Under the pieces are notes generated by a model. That model searched no databases. It had not been told where the DNA came from and was given only the letters and a program-made list of their open reading frames with translations. From an uncultured Comamonas sp. (GTDB taxonomy: Bacteria; Pseudomonadota; Gammaproteobacteria; Burkholderiales; Burkholderiaceae_C), in NCBI GenBank assembly GCA_902175065.1, contig CABIIJ010000067.1, positions 1 through 51,989 of the forward strand: 51,989 bases of DNA, read 5' to 3'. Shown here piece after piece: positions 1 to 8,100 of the stretch; the first letter of the stretch is position 1, and each line of letters starts with the position of its first letter. A program made the translations under genes and the position numbers.

Positions 1-95
1 CTGCGCGGCGCAGTCTTCCTGCGTGCGCTCTCCAAGAGTGGCTTGATGGTCTCGAATTGTTCGCGACTGATGTCGCTCGGATAGTTCTTTCTCAC
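1..95 (-). CDS. IS5-family transposase, N-terminal part (runs off the window)
   Basis: From a GTG at 95 the minus strand reads VRKNYPSDISREQFETIKPL and continues for 31 codons to the window edge. This matches the N-terminus of IS5-family transposases (typical start MRK.YPSDIS.EQFE.I.PLLE), the helical DNA-binding region before the DDE catalytic domain. The catalytic part is outside the window, so integrity cannot be judged. It was chosen over a plus-strand reading of the same bases because of this clear family match. Confidence 0.7.
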   Translation of the reverse strand, partial: MRKNYPSDISREQFETIKPLLESARRKTAPR

Positions 96-138
96 GCCCC
101 GAGCTTCTCACATCCTCGGGGAGACTTTGAACAGGTTC
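1..138 (-). mobile_element. IS5-family insertion sequence, end only
   Basis: The window opens inside an insertion sequence read on the minus strand. The transposase start lies at 95. Outside it, minus-strand GAACCTGTTCAAAGTCTCC (120-138) looks like the terminal inverted repeat of IS5-family elements, many of which begin GA(G/A)CCTGTTC. A short hairpin (97-103 with 115-121) lies between this end and the gene. The bases just outside, 139-141, could be the TA-type target duplication, but the other end is beyond the window, so this cannot be checked. Confidence 0.6.
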
Positions 139-356
139 TAACAGTGGAAGCTGTGCCTGCGCATCTCGCGTGTCCGCCCATACTTCGATATGCGTTGCTG
201 TTATTCGCAAGTTTTTTCTTCCTTTCTAAGATGAACTATCGCACTAATGAGCTTGCCGCAGCATTCAGAGGCAGTCGTTCATGCAAGTACTTGGCCGTGA
301 CGCCCTCCCAACGGACAGCACCGCATCCTTTCGCGAGGTCAGCTTCTAGAAAATTT
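139..356. other. Spacer without a recognisable gene
   Basis: A moderately AT-rich spacer lies between the IS end and the stop of the 357-1373 gene. An open frame on the plus strand (57-365) crosses both the IS end and this spacer. It has no ribosome binding site and no recognisable protein, so it is not called. No terminator or repeat was seen. Confidence 0.5.
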
Positions 357-1373
357 TCATGTTGAAGCACCTTGGGTGAGTAGTTGATTGAAGTGGGAGA
401 AATCCGCCTTGTAGTCCCCATTGGAAGTAATGGAAGACCACTCTCCAGCCTCTTTTGAGACCGGAGAGTTGGGTGTCACGTAGTCGGCTGGATGCCAAGT
501 CACACGACCATTGCGTCGCAAGATCGTGGCGGGTAGTACTTGCCCTCCGGATAGCAGGCCATACTCGTTCTGAGTGAGCGTTCTGCCTGTGACATAAGTG
601 CCAAGACGCTGCGCAAAATAGATCACGAGTTTGATGTGCTCCCTGCAGCGCCAGTAAGACCATCGGCCTTCTTCCCAAACCTCATAGGTTTCCAGAACTT
701 CCTGGCCAGGCAGCTGCTGTGTCCGGATAAGCACAGGGATGAAATGCGGAAGCTTTTCCTCTGCCTGGGTGTCATCTGTGACGCTGAGATCCGCATGTTC
801 AGGGATGCAGATCGAGAGCTCGGTCCGCATTGAACTCCGTTTTGCAGATACAAGCTGGTCGGCAGCCTCAGTCATGGCTTTGTACCAAGTGCCTGGTTCG
901 GATCTGAAGATCTCATCTGTTTTGCCAGCTAGCCAGCTATAGCTAATGTGAAAGCGGGCCGCCACATCCCGGATTGTGGGAGACGTTAGCTTGAGCTGGA
1001 GGGCTTCTTGTGAAGCGAAATCTGCGAGAGAAAAGCCAAGATCTGACAGTGCCTCAGCAGCCGCTGGTGCTGACAGATCATGTTCTTTCAACAGAATGCC
1101 AAAGCGCTCGGACACCCCTCTGAGTGAGGACACTGCGCCGTCCTTGCCTTGAGTGGCCATGGCGACGCCATCCAATATGGCACCTGCAACCCCCGCAATA
1201 GATCCTCCCAGATACTCAGCTTGCGCTTCGAGAAATGCGCGAGTCTCCGGGCGAACCACCACGGGAAAGCGTCCTGGATTCTCGGATACAGGTGCCTTTA
1301 AAGACGCGTTGGTCGCTGCGCTGGAAAGGCGATAGAGAATCTCCTGCAGGGTTGGAACGATGCGGCTTGCCAT
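357..1373 (-). CDS. Putative DNA-binding regulator (RHH-like plus HTH-like), unknown family
   Basis: A 338-residue protein that I cannot place in a named family. Residues about 37-75 (FPVVVRPETRAFLEAQAEYL onward) have the strand-helix-helix pattern of ribbon-helix-helix proteins. Residues about 130-155 (TIRDVAARFHISYSWLAGKT) look like an Xre-type helix-turn-helix. The C-terminal half is polar, with one Trp/Arg-rich stretch (EGRWSYWRCREHIK), and no enzymatic motif. There is no signal peptide or membrane segment. Starting immediately upstream of the ATG is a cluster of TGATTCA-type repeats (1375-1435), which suggests autoregulation. It stands alone beside an IS element in decayed accessory DNA. 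DNA binding is an inference from pattern only. Confidence 0.6.
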   Translation of the reverse strand: MASRIVPTLQEILYRLSSAATNASLKAPVSENPGRFPVVVRPETRAFLEAQAEYLGGSIAGVAGAILDGVAMATQGKDGAVSSLRGVSERFGILLKEHDLSAPAAAEALSDLGFSLADFASQEALQLKLTSPTIRDVAARFHISYSWLAGKTDEIFRSEPGTWYKAMTEAADQLVSAKRSSMRTELSICIPEHADLSVTDDTQAEEKLPHFIPVLIRTQQLPGQEVLETYEVWEEGRWSYWRCREHIKLVIYFAQRLGTYVTGRTLTQNEYGLLSGGQVLPATILRRNGRVTWHPADYVTPNSPVSKEAGEWSSITSNGDYKADFSHFNQLLTQGAST

Positions 1374-1374
1374 A

Positions 1375-1435
1375 TTGATTCACTTTGATTCATGCTGGGT
1401 GTTGTAGTGAATCGTAGATGATTCAAATTGAATCG
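1375..1435 (-). promoter_or_regulatory. Operator-like array of TGATTCA repeats upstream of the 357-1373 gene
   Basis: Five copies of TTGATTCA or its complement lie within 61 bases directly upstream of the start codon. Two direct copies (1375-1382 and 1385-1392) are exactly 10 bases apart, one helical turn. An inverted copy follows at 1408-1413. A perfect 15-base palindrome, GATTCAAATTGAATC, is centred on 1427. Evenly phased short repeats like these are typical of ribbon-helix-helix or Xre autorepressor operators. The downstream protein has both kinds of DNA-binding pattern, so it is the obvious candidate binder. Confidence 0.6.
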
Positions 1436-1635
1436 TCAATCGATGGACCGCTGTTTTTTGCGTCTAGTTACGGAGGTCGTAGACAACCAGCAGAACGGCG
1501 CTGCATGATGCGTGACGTCCGTTTTTTGAAGGCGCGCTTCCATGGAACAAAAGAAATCTACGGGCCTCCATACCAACCATAAGCAACTTTACTCGCGACT
1601 AGTTCCGCCGACTTTGCAGCACTTCCGAAGCAACG
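1436..1635. other. Spacer without a recognisable gene
   Basis: AT-rich DNA between the operator array and the first of the transposition-gene remnants. No open frame with a plausible ribosome binding site, no terminator and no repeat was recognised. Confidence 0.4.
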
Positions 1636-1755
1636 TCAGCTAGCAGACAAAAAATTGGCCTGCTCTTCTTGGTATGGCACGCCCTCCGCCGCCATGTCCA
1701 ACACTGCACCCTGCCACTCAAAAACCGTGTGCTTGCGAAAGGCAAAACCATGCAT
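1636..1755 (-). pseudogene. 39-residue N-terminal fragment, possibly of a TnsB/Mu-type transposase
   Basis: A short minus-strand frame starts at ATG 1755, preceded by a good Shine-Dalgarno (GGAGG about 6 bases upstream), and reads MHGFAFRKHTVFEWQGAVLD before stopping at 1636. A strong translation start on so short a product suggests the intact beginning of a larger gene whose remainder is lost. The (F)RKHTVFEWQG opening resembles N-termini of TnsB/Mu-like transposases of Tn7-type elements. That match is from memory and weak. The frame overlaps the end of another fragment (1718-1897), as adjacent tnsA-tnsB genes often do. Confidence 0.35.
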
Positions 1756-1897
1756 GGTTTTCCTCCTTCATCAGATGCAGCTCGGTGGCGGGGCTGAATG
1801 GCACATCCAAGTCGCACCACAGGTATGCCCTCACGCGGTCATAAACCAGTGAAATCAAAGAGGTAGGAGTGGGGGAAAGCCTTGACGCTGGGGAAAG
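1718..1897 (-). pseudogene. C-terminal fragment, possibly of a TnsA-like endonuclease subunit
   Basis: A minus-strand open frame, from just after an in-frame stop near 1898 to TGA at 1718-1720, reads VYDRVRAYLWCDLDVPFSPA and then TELHLMKEEN in its core. It has no start codon with a ribosome binding site, so it looks like the tail of a gene whose beginning has been deleted. The RA.L..DLD.P.SPAT pattern recalls the C-terminal region of TnsA-like proteins. Its 38-base overlap with the downstream well-started fragment fits a tnsA-tnsB junction. The family assignment is inference; that it is a gene remnant is more secure. Confidence 0.3.
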
Positions 1898-1964
1898 CTA
1901 TGGAGATACTGAAGACGCGAATCGGGGTAGTCTTTCAGCAACAAGACTTGAAGTACGAAATTGT

Positions 1965-2225
1965 CTATTGCACTTCAGTGCAGCCACAAAATCGCGCCAG
2001 TTCGCCAATGGCGTTCTGCATCCCCTGATGAAAAGTGGCGTCAGGCACCCACCCCTGTTCTAGATGTTGGTTGTGCACATGAAAGCACGCGGCACCGCGG
2101 TCTGCCTTGCAGTCCATGCGCCCCACAAATTCGCCTTGCCACAGGATGGGCAGACAGAAATAGCCGTACTTGCGCTGGACCGCAGGCACGTAGCTTTCAA
2201 GCCGATACTCAAAGTGGAACATCAC
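1965..2225 (-). pseudogene. C-terminal fragment of a YcaQ-family (winged-helix DNA glycosylase-like) protein
   Basis: This 86-residue frame reads FHFEYRLESYVPAVQRKYGY and then FCLPILWQGEFVGRMDCKAD. That is the conserved C-terminal half of the YcaQ family, which unhooks interstrand crosslinks in E. coli and contains winged-helix modules; intact members are about 350-400 residues. The N-terminal three quarters are missing. Upstream the frame runs only to an in-frame TAG at about 2257 and overlaps, in another frame, the beginning of a GFA-family gene. The two genes were therefore joined by a deletion whose breakpoint lies near 2210-2226. Confidence 0.75.
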
Positions 2226-2352
2226 GCTTGACGAATACGAAGGTGCTGGCCCCTATCTTTCTGCAACGTATGCAATGGCATGTGCCCATCATGGTTGGCA
2301 GGCCGATGACCTCAAACTTCACCTCTCCGCAGCAGCAACTACCTTTCAACAT
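2209..2352 (-). pseudogene. N-terminal fragment of a GFA-family (CENP-V/GFA fold) zinc protein
   Basis: From ATG 2350-2352 the minus strand reads MLKGSCCCGEVKFEV followed by TCHCIRCRKIGAS. These are the first two zinc-binding Cys clusters (G.C.CG.V.F and CHC..CRK) of the GFA family, named after glutathione-dependent formaldehyde-activating enzymes. Intact proteins are about 130 residues with a further Cys pair. Here the frame ends after 47 residues at TGA 2209-2211, inside the sequence of a YcaQ C-terminus in another frame. It is therefore broken by the same deletion. A GGTGAG ribosome binding site and an AT-rich promoter region lie upstream. Confidence 0.75.
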
Positions 2353-2377
2353 GGCTCACCTTTCATTCTTAAATTAA

Positions 2378-2397
2378 TACTGTATATTATTACAGTG
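2378..2397. promoter_or_regulatory. LexA (SOS) box, consensus quality
   Basis: TACTGTATATTATTACAGTG fits the gamma/betaproteobacterial LexA consensus CTGT-N8-ACAG, with an AT-only spacer and a TA flank on the left. It sits 26 bases upstream of the broken GFA-family gene (minus) and 9 bases upstream of a 31-codon plus-strand frame. No intact SOS gene is attached to it now. It may be left over from a lost cassette. Confidence 0.6.
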
Positions 2398-2405
2398 TTT
2401 GGAAA

Positions 2406-2501
2406 ATGAGCAATGTTTTCCTTTGCCTTGTGGAGCTTGACGGAATGTCTGCTTTGGGGCGTTTTCCGCTGTCCAAGTTGAATGGCAGCGTGCCTACGTA
2501 A
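2406..2501 (+). CDS. 31-residue open frame downstream of the LexA box
   Basis: ATG 2406 to TAA 2501 reads MSNVFLCLVELDGMSALGRF and eleven further residues. Purines precede the start (GGAAA), but the spacing to the ATG is too short for a convincing ribosome binding site. It could be the beginning of a former SOS-controlled gene truncated by the deletion that brought in the helicase remnant, or simply chance. No family is recognised. Confidence 0.2.
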   Translation: MSNVFLCLVELDGMSALGRFPLSKLNGSVPT

Positions 2502-2560
2502 TTTTGGTGGTCTGTCCACTAGTGCTCACCAACCTGACAGCTGCCTTGACGGCTCCCTGA

Positions 2561-2902
2561 TCGGCTTCGATCGCCGTCTGCTCCGACAGCGGCGTGGGCA
2601 AGAAGCGCAAAGCCGACGACGACAGCGTTCAAACCTTCGCCCACGAACTGCGCTTTCCCACCACTACCCACCCCACCAGCCTGACCCGCGCCATGCGGCA
2701 ACGGCATGAGGCTCAGCACATGAGCGTGGTCTACACCACCTACCATTCCACCGACGTCAGTGGCATCGTCAACGACGCCAACGACTGGGCCATCGAGACC
2801 ATGGGCAACCCGAAGTACCCGCTGGAGCTGTTCCTGCGGGTCATCACCGTGAGCCTGGAGACGGTGCGTATCGTCCAATCGCTGCCCAGGCTCAACATAT
2901 AG
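2561..2902 (+). pseudogene. Remnant of a large SF2 helicase (type ISP / COG4889-like), internally deleted
   Basis: The frame (open from 2561) contains two blocks that belong far apart in one protein. IAVCSDSGVGKKRKADDDSV up to MSVVYTTYHSTDV is the motif Ia-Ib region of large predicted DEAD/DEAH helicases found in type ISP restriction and related defence systems. SGIVNDANDWAIETMGNPKY to the stop resembles the extreme C-terminus of the same proteins. The two are joined at about residue DV/SG, so well over a thousand codons are gone, as is the N-terminus. It sits directly upstream of the Wadjet operon, in the same orientation. Confidence 0.55.
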
Positions 2903-2962
2903 CGAAGGCCATTGGGTTTATGCCTGCACTGATAATGCAGCAGCAAAAAATACCTTGAACCC

Positions 2963-4459
2963 ATGCCCACCCTCAGCCAGCAACGCACGCAGAAATACAT
3001 TGCCGCTCGCCAGCAGCACCCGGCGTGGCTGCTGCTGGCGTCGCGGCGGGCGCCGCTGGCACTCAGTTGCCTGGATGCGTTGTTCGAGCACCAGCGCGAA
3101 GGCGTGCCGTTTGATGCTGCGGTGCAAGCGCTGGCGGACATGTTGGCAGCGCACGCCAACGATGTGGCTTACGAAATCGACGCCGCCGATACGCTGAACC
3201 AGGCGCGGCGTGATGTGCGCGAGTGGATACGGCGCGGCCTGGTGGTGGAGCGCGAGGGCCGTGTGTTCGAGACCGATGCGCTCAAGACGGCGCTGCGCTT
3301 CATTACGCAACTGGACGGGCGGATGATGACCTCCACCGCCTCGCGCCTGGCCGTGGTGCAGCGCGAAATCGACAACCTGGCCGCTGCGCTCGACCCCGAC
3401 CCGGCCAGCCGCACGGCGCACCTGGAGCGGCGCATTGCCGATTTGCAGCAGCAGCTCGATGACGTACAGGCGGGCCGCATCATGGCGCTGACATCCGAGC
3501 AGGCAGTGGAAGGCATCCGCGAGGTGTATGCGCTGGCGACCAGCCTGCGGGCGGACTTTCGCCGCGTCGAGGATTCGTGGCGCAGCGCCGATCGCACGCT
3601 GCGCGAGGCCATCATCAGCGCCCGCCACCATCGCGGCGCGGTGATGGACCAGCTGCTTGACGGCCATGCCAGCCTGCTCAATACGCAGGAGGGGCGCGTG
3701 TTCGACAGTTTCCACCAGCAACTGGCACAGCAGACGCAGCTCACCGAGATGCGCCAGCGCATCCGGCAGATCCTGGCACACCCGGCCACGGACAAGGCGC
3801 TGGACGGCTTGCAGCGCAGCGCCTTGCACCTGCTGGTGCAGCAGCTCATCAAAGAGGCAAAAGTGGTGCAGGCCGTGCGTGCCCGCAGCGAACGCGAGGT
3901 CAGCCAGTTCATGAAAACCGGCCAGGCCGCCGAAAACCAGCGCGTGGGCCAGTTGCTCAACGAGGTGCTGGAGCAGGCCTTGAATGTCGACTGGCAGCGC
4001 CAAGCCGTGCGCCGCCAGCCTGCGCCCTTGCCCCCGCTGGGCGTGGCGTTGGGCAGCGTGCCGCTGGTGGAACGCCTGCGCGTCAAATCGCTGGACGGCG
4101 GCGAACAGGCCGCGCTGCTGCTGACCACCGAATACGCCGACCTGGGCCAGATGGAGGGCGAGTTCTGGCAAGCGTTCGAGGGTCTGGATCGCGAGGCGCT
4201 GCTGCACGATACCTTGCGCGTGCTGACGCAAAACGGCCAAGCCATGACCCTGGCGGAGCTGGCCACCGCGCTGCCACCGGGCGAGCATGACCTGGAAACC
4301 CTGGCGCTGTGGCTGGAAATGGCCCGCGAGGCAGGCCTGGAATTACAGGACGGCAAGGAGCAGATCGACACGCAGGACGGCCCGCAGCACTGGCGCTTTA
4401 CCGTGCCGCGCGTGGCGCTGGACGGCAAGCAACTGGCGCAGGTGGAGTGGGAGCTGTGA
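2963..4459 (+). CDS. jetA: Wadjet protein JetA (DUF3375)
   Basis: First gene of a Wadjet anti-plasmid operon. JetA is the kleisin-like subunit of the SMC-type JetABC complex, which extrudes DNA loops and detects small circular DNA. The 498-residue length and the DUF3375 character fit: N-terminal winged-helix-like part (about 1-110, with ALRFITQLDG closing it), long coiled-coil segments (about 115-180 and 215-320), and a C-terminal winged helix (about 375-495). There is no signal peptide. Start ATG 2963 gives the family-typical N-terminus MPTLSQQRTQKYIAARQQHP; the ribosome binding site is weak. The stop overlaps the jetB start by one base (TGATG), so the two are translationally coupled. Confidence 0.92.
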   Translation: MPTLSQQRTQKYIAARQQHPAWLLLASRRAPLALSCLDALFEHQREGVPFDAAVQALADMLAAHANDVAYEIDAADTLNQARRDVREWIRRGLVVEREGRVFETDALKTALRFITQLDGRMMTSTASRLAVVQREIDNLAAALDPDPASRTAHLERRIADLQQQLDDVQAGRIMALTSEQAVEGIREVYALATSLRADFRRVEDSWRSADRTLREAIISARHHRGAVMDQLLDGHASLLNTQEGRVFDSFHQQLAQQTQLTEMRQRIRQILAHPATDKALDGLQRSALHLLVQQLIKEAKVVQAVRARSEREVSQFMKTGQAAENQRVGQLLNEVLEQALNVDWQRQAVRRQPAPLPPLGVALGSVPLVERLRVKSLDGGEQAALLLTTEYADLGQMEGEFWQAFEGLDREALLHDTLRVLTQNGQAMTLAELATALPPGEHDLETLALWLEMAREAGLELQDGKEQIDTQDGPQHWRFTVPRVALDGKQLAQVEWEL

Positions 4460-5190
4460 TGAACCAGGAACCGGACATTTTTGACCGCATTGCGGCGCAG
4501 GCGGAAGGGGTTACCCCGGAAAAATATCAAAAAGATGAGCTTGTTCCGCGTGATATCAATCAATATCAGATAGAAAACATATCAAAAACACCAAATAACT
4601 TGCGCAAAGCGCTTCAGTTTTTACTATCCAATGGTTGGCTTGAAGCGGCGGCCAAGCCGCAATGGTTTCGCCTGATCGCCGCGCAGACGGCCCAGCTCAA
4701 TACGTTGCTGGAGCCGCTGGACTTGCACGCCGTGGTCGATGACGTGCGCGGCCTGGCCTTTCTGGCCGTGGCACCCGGTTATGAAAATGACGATGCCGAC
4801 GAGAGCGAGCAGGACGACTGGACACACCCGCTGATGCGCCGCCAGCGCCTGACGCTGGAACAATCGCTGCTGCTGGCGATTCTGCGGCGCGAGTTCTTGC
4901 AGCGCGAGCAGGAAAGCGGCACCGGCGCCGTGGTGCGCGTGGCGGTGGACAGCCTGCTGCCGCAGCTCGAAACCTACCTGGGCAGCACCGGCAGCGACAT
5001 GCAGGAGCGCAAGCGCCTGAACCAGTTGCTGGAGCACCTGCGCACGCACGGCATGGTGTCCGAAATCGATGCGCAGGACTGCATCACCATCCGCCCGATG
5101 ATCGTGCATCTGCTCAACCCCGAGAATTTGCAGACGCTGCTGCTGCGTCTGCGCGAAGTTGCCGCAACCCGCACCGAGGACAACGCATGA
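4459..5190 (+). CDS. jetB: Wadjet protein JetB (DUF4194)
   Basis: The 243-residue DUF4194 subunit, a MukE-like winged-helix partner that binds JetA in the Wadjet SMC complex. The ATG at 4459 overlaps the jetA stop. A longer reading from 4309 would run inside jetA and is not credible. The conserved part begins with LRKALQFLLSNGWLE (about 48-62); HPLMRRQRLTLEQSLLLAIL (about 122-141) is the family's central motif. A DDADESEQDD acidic loop lies between. The first 45 codons are strikingly AT-rich (about 4510-4605) compared with the GC-rich flanks, perhaps a recombined segment. It overlaps jetC by four bases (ATGA). Confidence 0.92.
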   Translation: MNQEPDIFDRIAAQAEGVTPEKYQKDELVPRDINQYQIENISKTPNNLRKALQFLLSNGWLEAAAKPQWFRLIAAQTAQLNTLLEPLDLHAVVDDVRGLAFLAVAPGYENDDADESEQDDWTHPLMRRQRLTLEQSLLLAILRREFLQREQESGTGAVVRVAVDSLLPQLETYLGSTGSDMQERKRLNQLLEHLRTHGMVSEIDAQDCITIRPMIVHLLNPENLQTLLLRLREVAATRTEDNA

Positions 5191-8100
5191 GTGCCGACGC
5201 CCCCTACATCCTGCACGAGCTGCACCTGTACAACTGGGGGGCGTTTGCCGGGCGTCACCAGGTGGGCATCGATGCAGGCAACAGCGCCATCATCGGCCCC
5301 ACGGGCAGCGGCAAGACCACCCTGGTGGATGCGCTGATGACGCTGCTGTGCGCCAGCCCGCGCTACAACCTGGCATCGACAGGCGGGCACGAGAGCGACC
5401 GTGACCTGGTCAGCTACGTACGCGGCGCCAGCGGCCAGGGCAACGACAGCGGCGACCACATTGCCCGCCCCGGGCGCTGCGCCACGGGCATTGCCGCGCG
5501 GCTGGTGCGCAGCAGCGCGGCAGGCGGTGCCGCAGATGACGGTGAGGAAGACCGCGAAAAAAGCAGCGAATCGAAAAGCGACGAATCGGTCTGGCTGGGG
5601 GCGCTGCTGTGGTTCGACGGCAGCAGCCAGTCGGCGGGCGACATGCAAAAGCGCTGGTTCTTCGCGCAGGGCCAGGGCCACAGCCTGGATCTGTGGCTGG
5701 AAGAGCAGCACAGCGGCGGTGCGCGGGCGCTGACCCGGCTGGTCAAGGACAGCGAGGGCTTGCAGATGTTCAGCAGCAAAGCGCCGTACCTGGCCAGGCT
5801 GCACAGCTTTTTCGAGGTCGGCTCCAACGCTTTTACGCTGCTCAACCGGGCGGCAGGCTTGAAACAGCTCAACAGCATCGACGAAATCTTCCGCGAACTG
5901 GTGCTGGACGACCATGCCGCCTTCGACGATGCGCAAAAGGTGGTGGACGGCTTTGCCGAGCTGGCCTCCATCCATGCGGATCTGGAACTGGCGAATGCGC
6001 AGTTCGTCACCCTGCTGCCACTGCGCGATCTGGCCACGCGCGAACAGCAGCAAACGCAGCAACTGGCGCATTTGCAGGGCTTGCAGCAGCAACTGCCGCG
6101 CTGGTTCGCCGCGCAAGGCCTGCACTGGTGGGGCCGGCACGCAGCGCAATTGCAGGCGCAGATCGCCCAGCGCGAACCGGAGTTGCAAGCCGCCGCAAGC
6201 CGCGTGGATGCGGCACGACGGCACGAGCAGGACTTGCACGGCATCTACCTGCAAGCCGGCGGCACAGGTATCGAAACGCTGCGCGAGGTCATCCGCAACG
6301 CCCACGCCGAACTCCAACGCAAACAAACCCACCTGGCCGAATACCAACGGCTGGCCCGCAACCTGGAGCTGGGAGACATGGCCGATGCCAACACCCTGCC
6401 AGCACACCAGGCCCATGCGGCCAGCGCCATTGCCCAACTCGACACCGAGCAGGCCCAACTGCAAACCGCTGCCGAAGAAGCCATCACCGAGGCCGGCAAC
6501 GCCCGCAACCACCTGAAAGAAACCCAGGCCGAATACGAGGCCGTGCGCCAGCGCCCCGGCTCCAACCTGCCAGTGGAATTCCAGCGCTTTCGCGCCGATC
6601 TGGCCGAACATCTGGATTTGCCGCAGGACGACCTGCCCTTTGTCGCCGAACTGGTCGAGGTACAAAAAAACCAGCAGCACTGGCGCGGCGCGATCGAGCG
6701 TGCTCTGGGCAGCCACCGGCTGCGCATCCTGGTGCCGCCCGCCGCCATGCGCACTGCGCTGCACTGGGTCAACCAGCGCCACAACCGGCTGCACGTGCGG
6801 CTGCTGGAGGTGCCGCAAACCCCCACGGTCATCGCTGCCACCCCAAAAACTTTCATGGCCGATGGCTTTGCCTGCAAGCTCACCCTCAAACCCCATGCGC
6901 ACCAGCACGCACTGCGCCAGTTGCTGGCCGAGCTGGATCGCCATTGCGTCGATGATGTGCAAACCCTGCAACGCACGCCGCACGCCATGACGGTGCAGGG
7001 ACTGATGTCCGGCAAGGGCCAGCACTTTGACAAGCAGGATCAAAAGCGCCTTGACCAAGACTGGATGACGGGCTTCGACAACCGCGACCGGCTGGCACAA
7101 TTGCTACGACAAAAAGAGCTTTCAGCACAGAACTGGCAAAGGATGGAGGCCAAAAAGATTGAAATTTTAAACACCCAGCGCCAAGCCCGAGAGCAGCGCA
7201 CCCTGTGGGTCGCCCTGCAAGCGCTGCGCCAGGAAGACCTGGACACCGCCGCTGCCGAAACGCAGTTGCAACACAAAAAGGCGCAATTGCAGGCGCTGCT
7301 CAACCCGCAATCGGACACCGCACAGGCCAAGCAGCGCTGGGAGGGTGCGCAGACACAGACCCGTACCGTCGAAGCGCAGCAGCGTGCGCTGCAAATCGCG
7401 CAGACGCAGGATGAAACCTTGTTGCAGGCGGCGCACAAAAAGCAGGCCGCTTTTCAGGCACGCACCGATGGCGCACCAGCCGTCGATGCAATGGCTGAGG
7501 ATTTCACCACGCAGCTATCGGCCCACCTGGGCCGACGCCTGCCCACGCTCGATGGCGACAACCTCGAAGCGCAGGAGCGTGATGCCAGCGCCGCTCTCCA
7601 GTCCAAAACCGCCGATGCCAGCAAGAAACTCGCCACGCTGCATCAGGAAATCGTGCGCCAGATGGGCAAGGCCAAGGCGCAAGACCGGGGCGCACTGGCC
7701 GAGCACGGGCAGGAAGTCGATGCGCTGCCCCACTACCTGGAGCGCCTGCAAACGCTGGAAGAGGAAGCCCTGCCGCAAAAACGCCAGCGCTTTCAGGAAT
7801 ACCTGAACGACACCTCGCAGCAGGGCGTGGACACCCTGCTCAGCGGCATCGCCGCGCAGGTGGCGGACATCGAGGAGCGCATCGCCCAGCTCAACGCCAC
7901 GCTGCGGCGCGTGGATTTCCAGCCGGGCCGCTATCTGCAACTGGAGCCGCGCCCCGTCATCCACCAAAGCCTGCAAGACCTGCACCAAGCCCAGGCGCTG
8001 CTGCGCACCGAACGCCTGCGTGACGACGGCGGCCACAGCCACTACCGGGCACTGCGGGCCATCGTTGAAATGCTGCAAACCCACGCCAGCAACCGCCGCA

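Noticed and set aside
1744-1761. Perfect 18-base palindrome AAAACCATGCATGGTTTT
   Set aside because: It overlaps the ribosome binding site and start codon of the 39-residue fragment. In the intact parent gene it would be part of the translation start, so it is more likely coincidence than an operator.
1961-2377. 138-codon plus-strand frame
   Set aside because: It is antisense to the YcaQ and GFA fragments, which have clear family matches.
2903-2962. Possible sigma-70 promoter before jetA (GATAAT with an upstream TTGGGT)
   Set aside because: The spacing is about 13 bases, too short, and the -35 match is poor. The real jet promoter could lie here, but I cannot place it.
3169-4563. 464-codon minus-strand frame over jetA
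   Set aside because: Ser/Arg/Cys-rich shadow translation without motifs.
4974-7100. 708-codon minus-strand open frame over jetB/jetC
   Set aside because: Antisense shadow of GC-rich coding sequence: low-complexity Leu/Gln/Val-rich translation, no domain, no ribosome binding site. The Wadjet genes explain the region.
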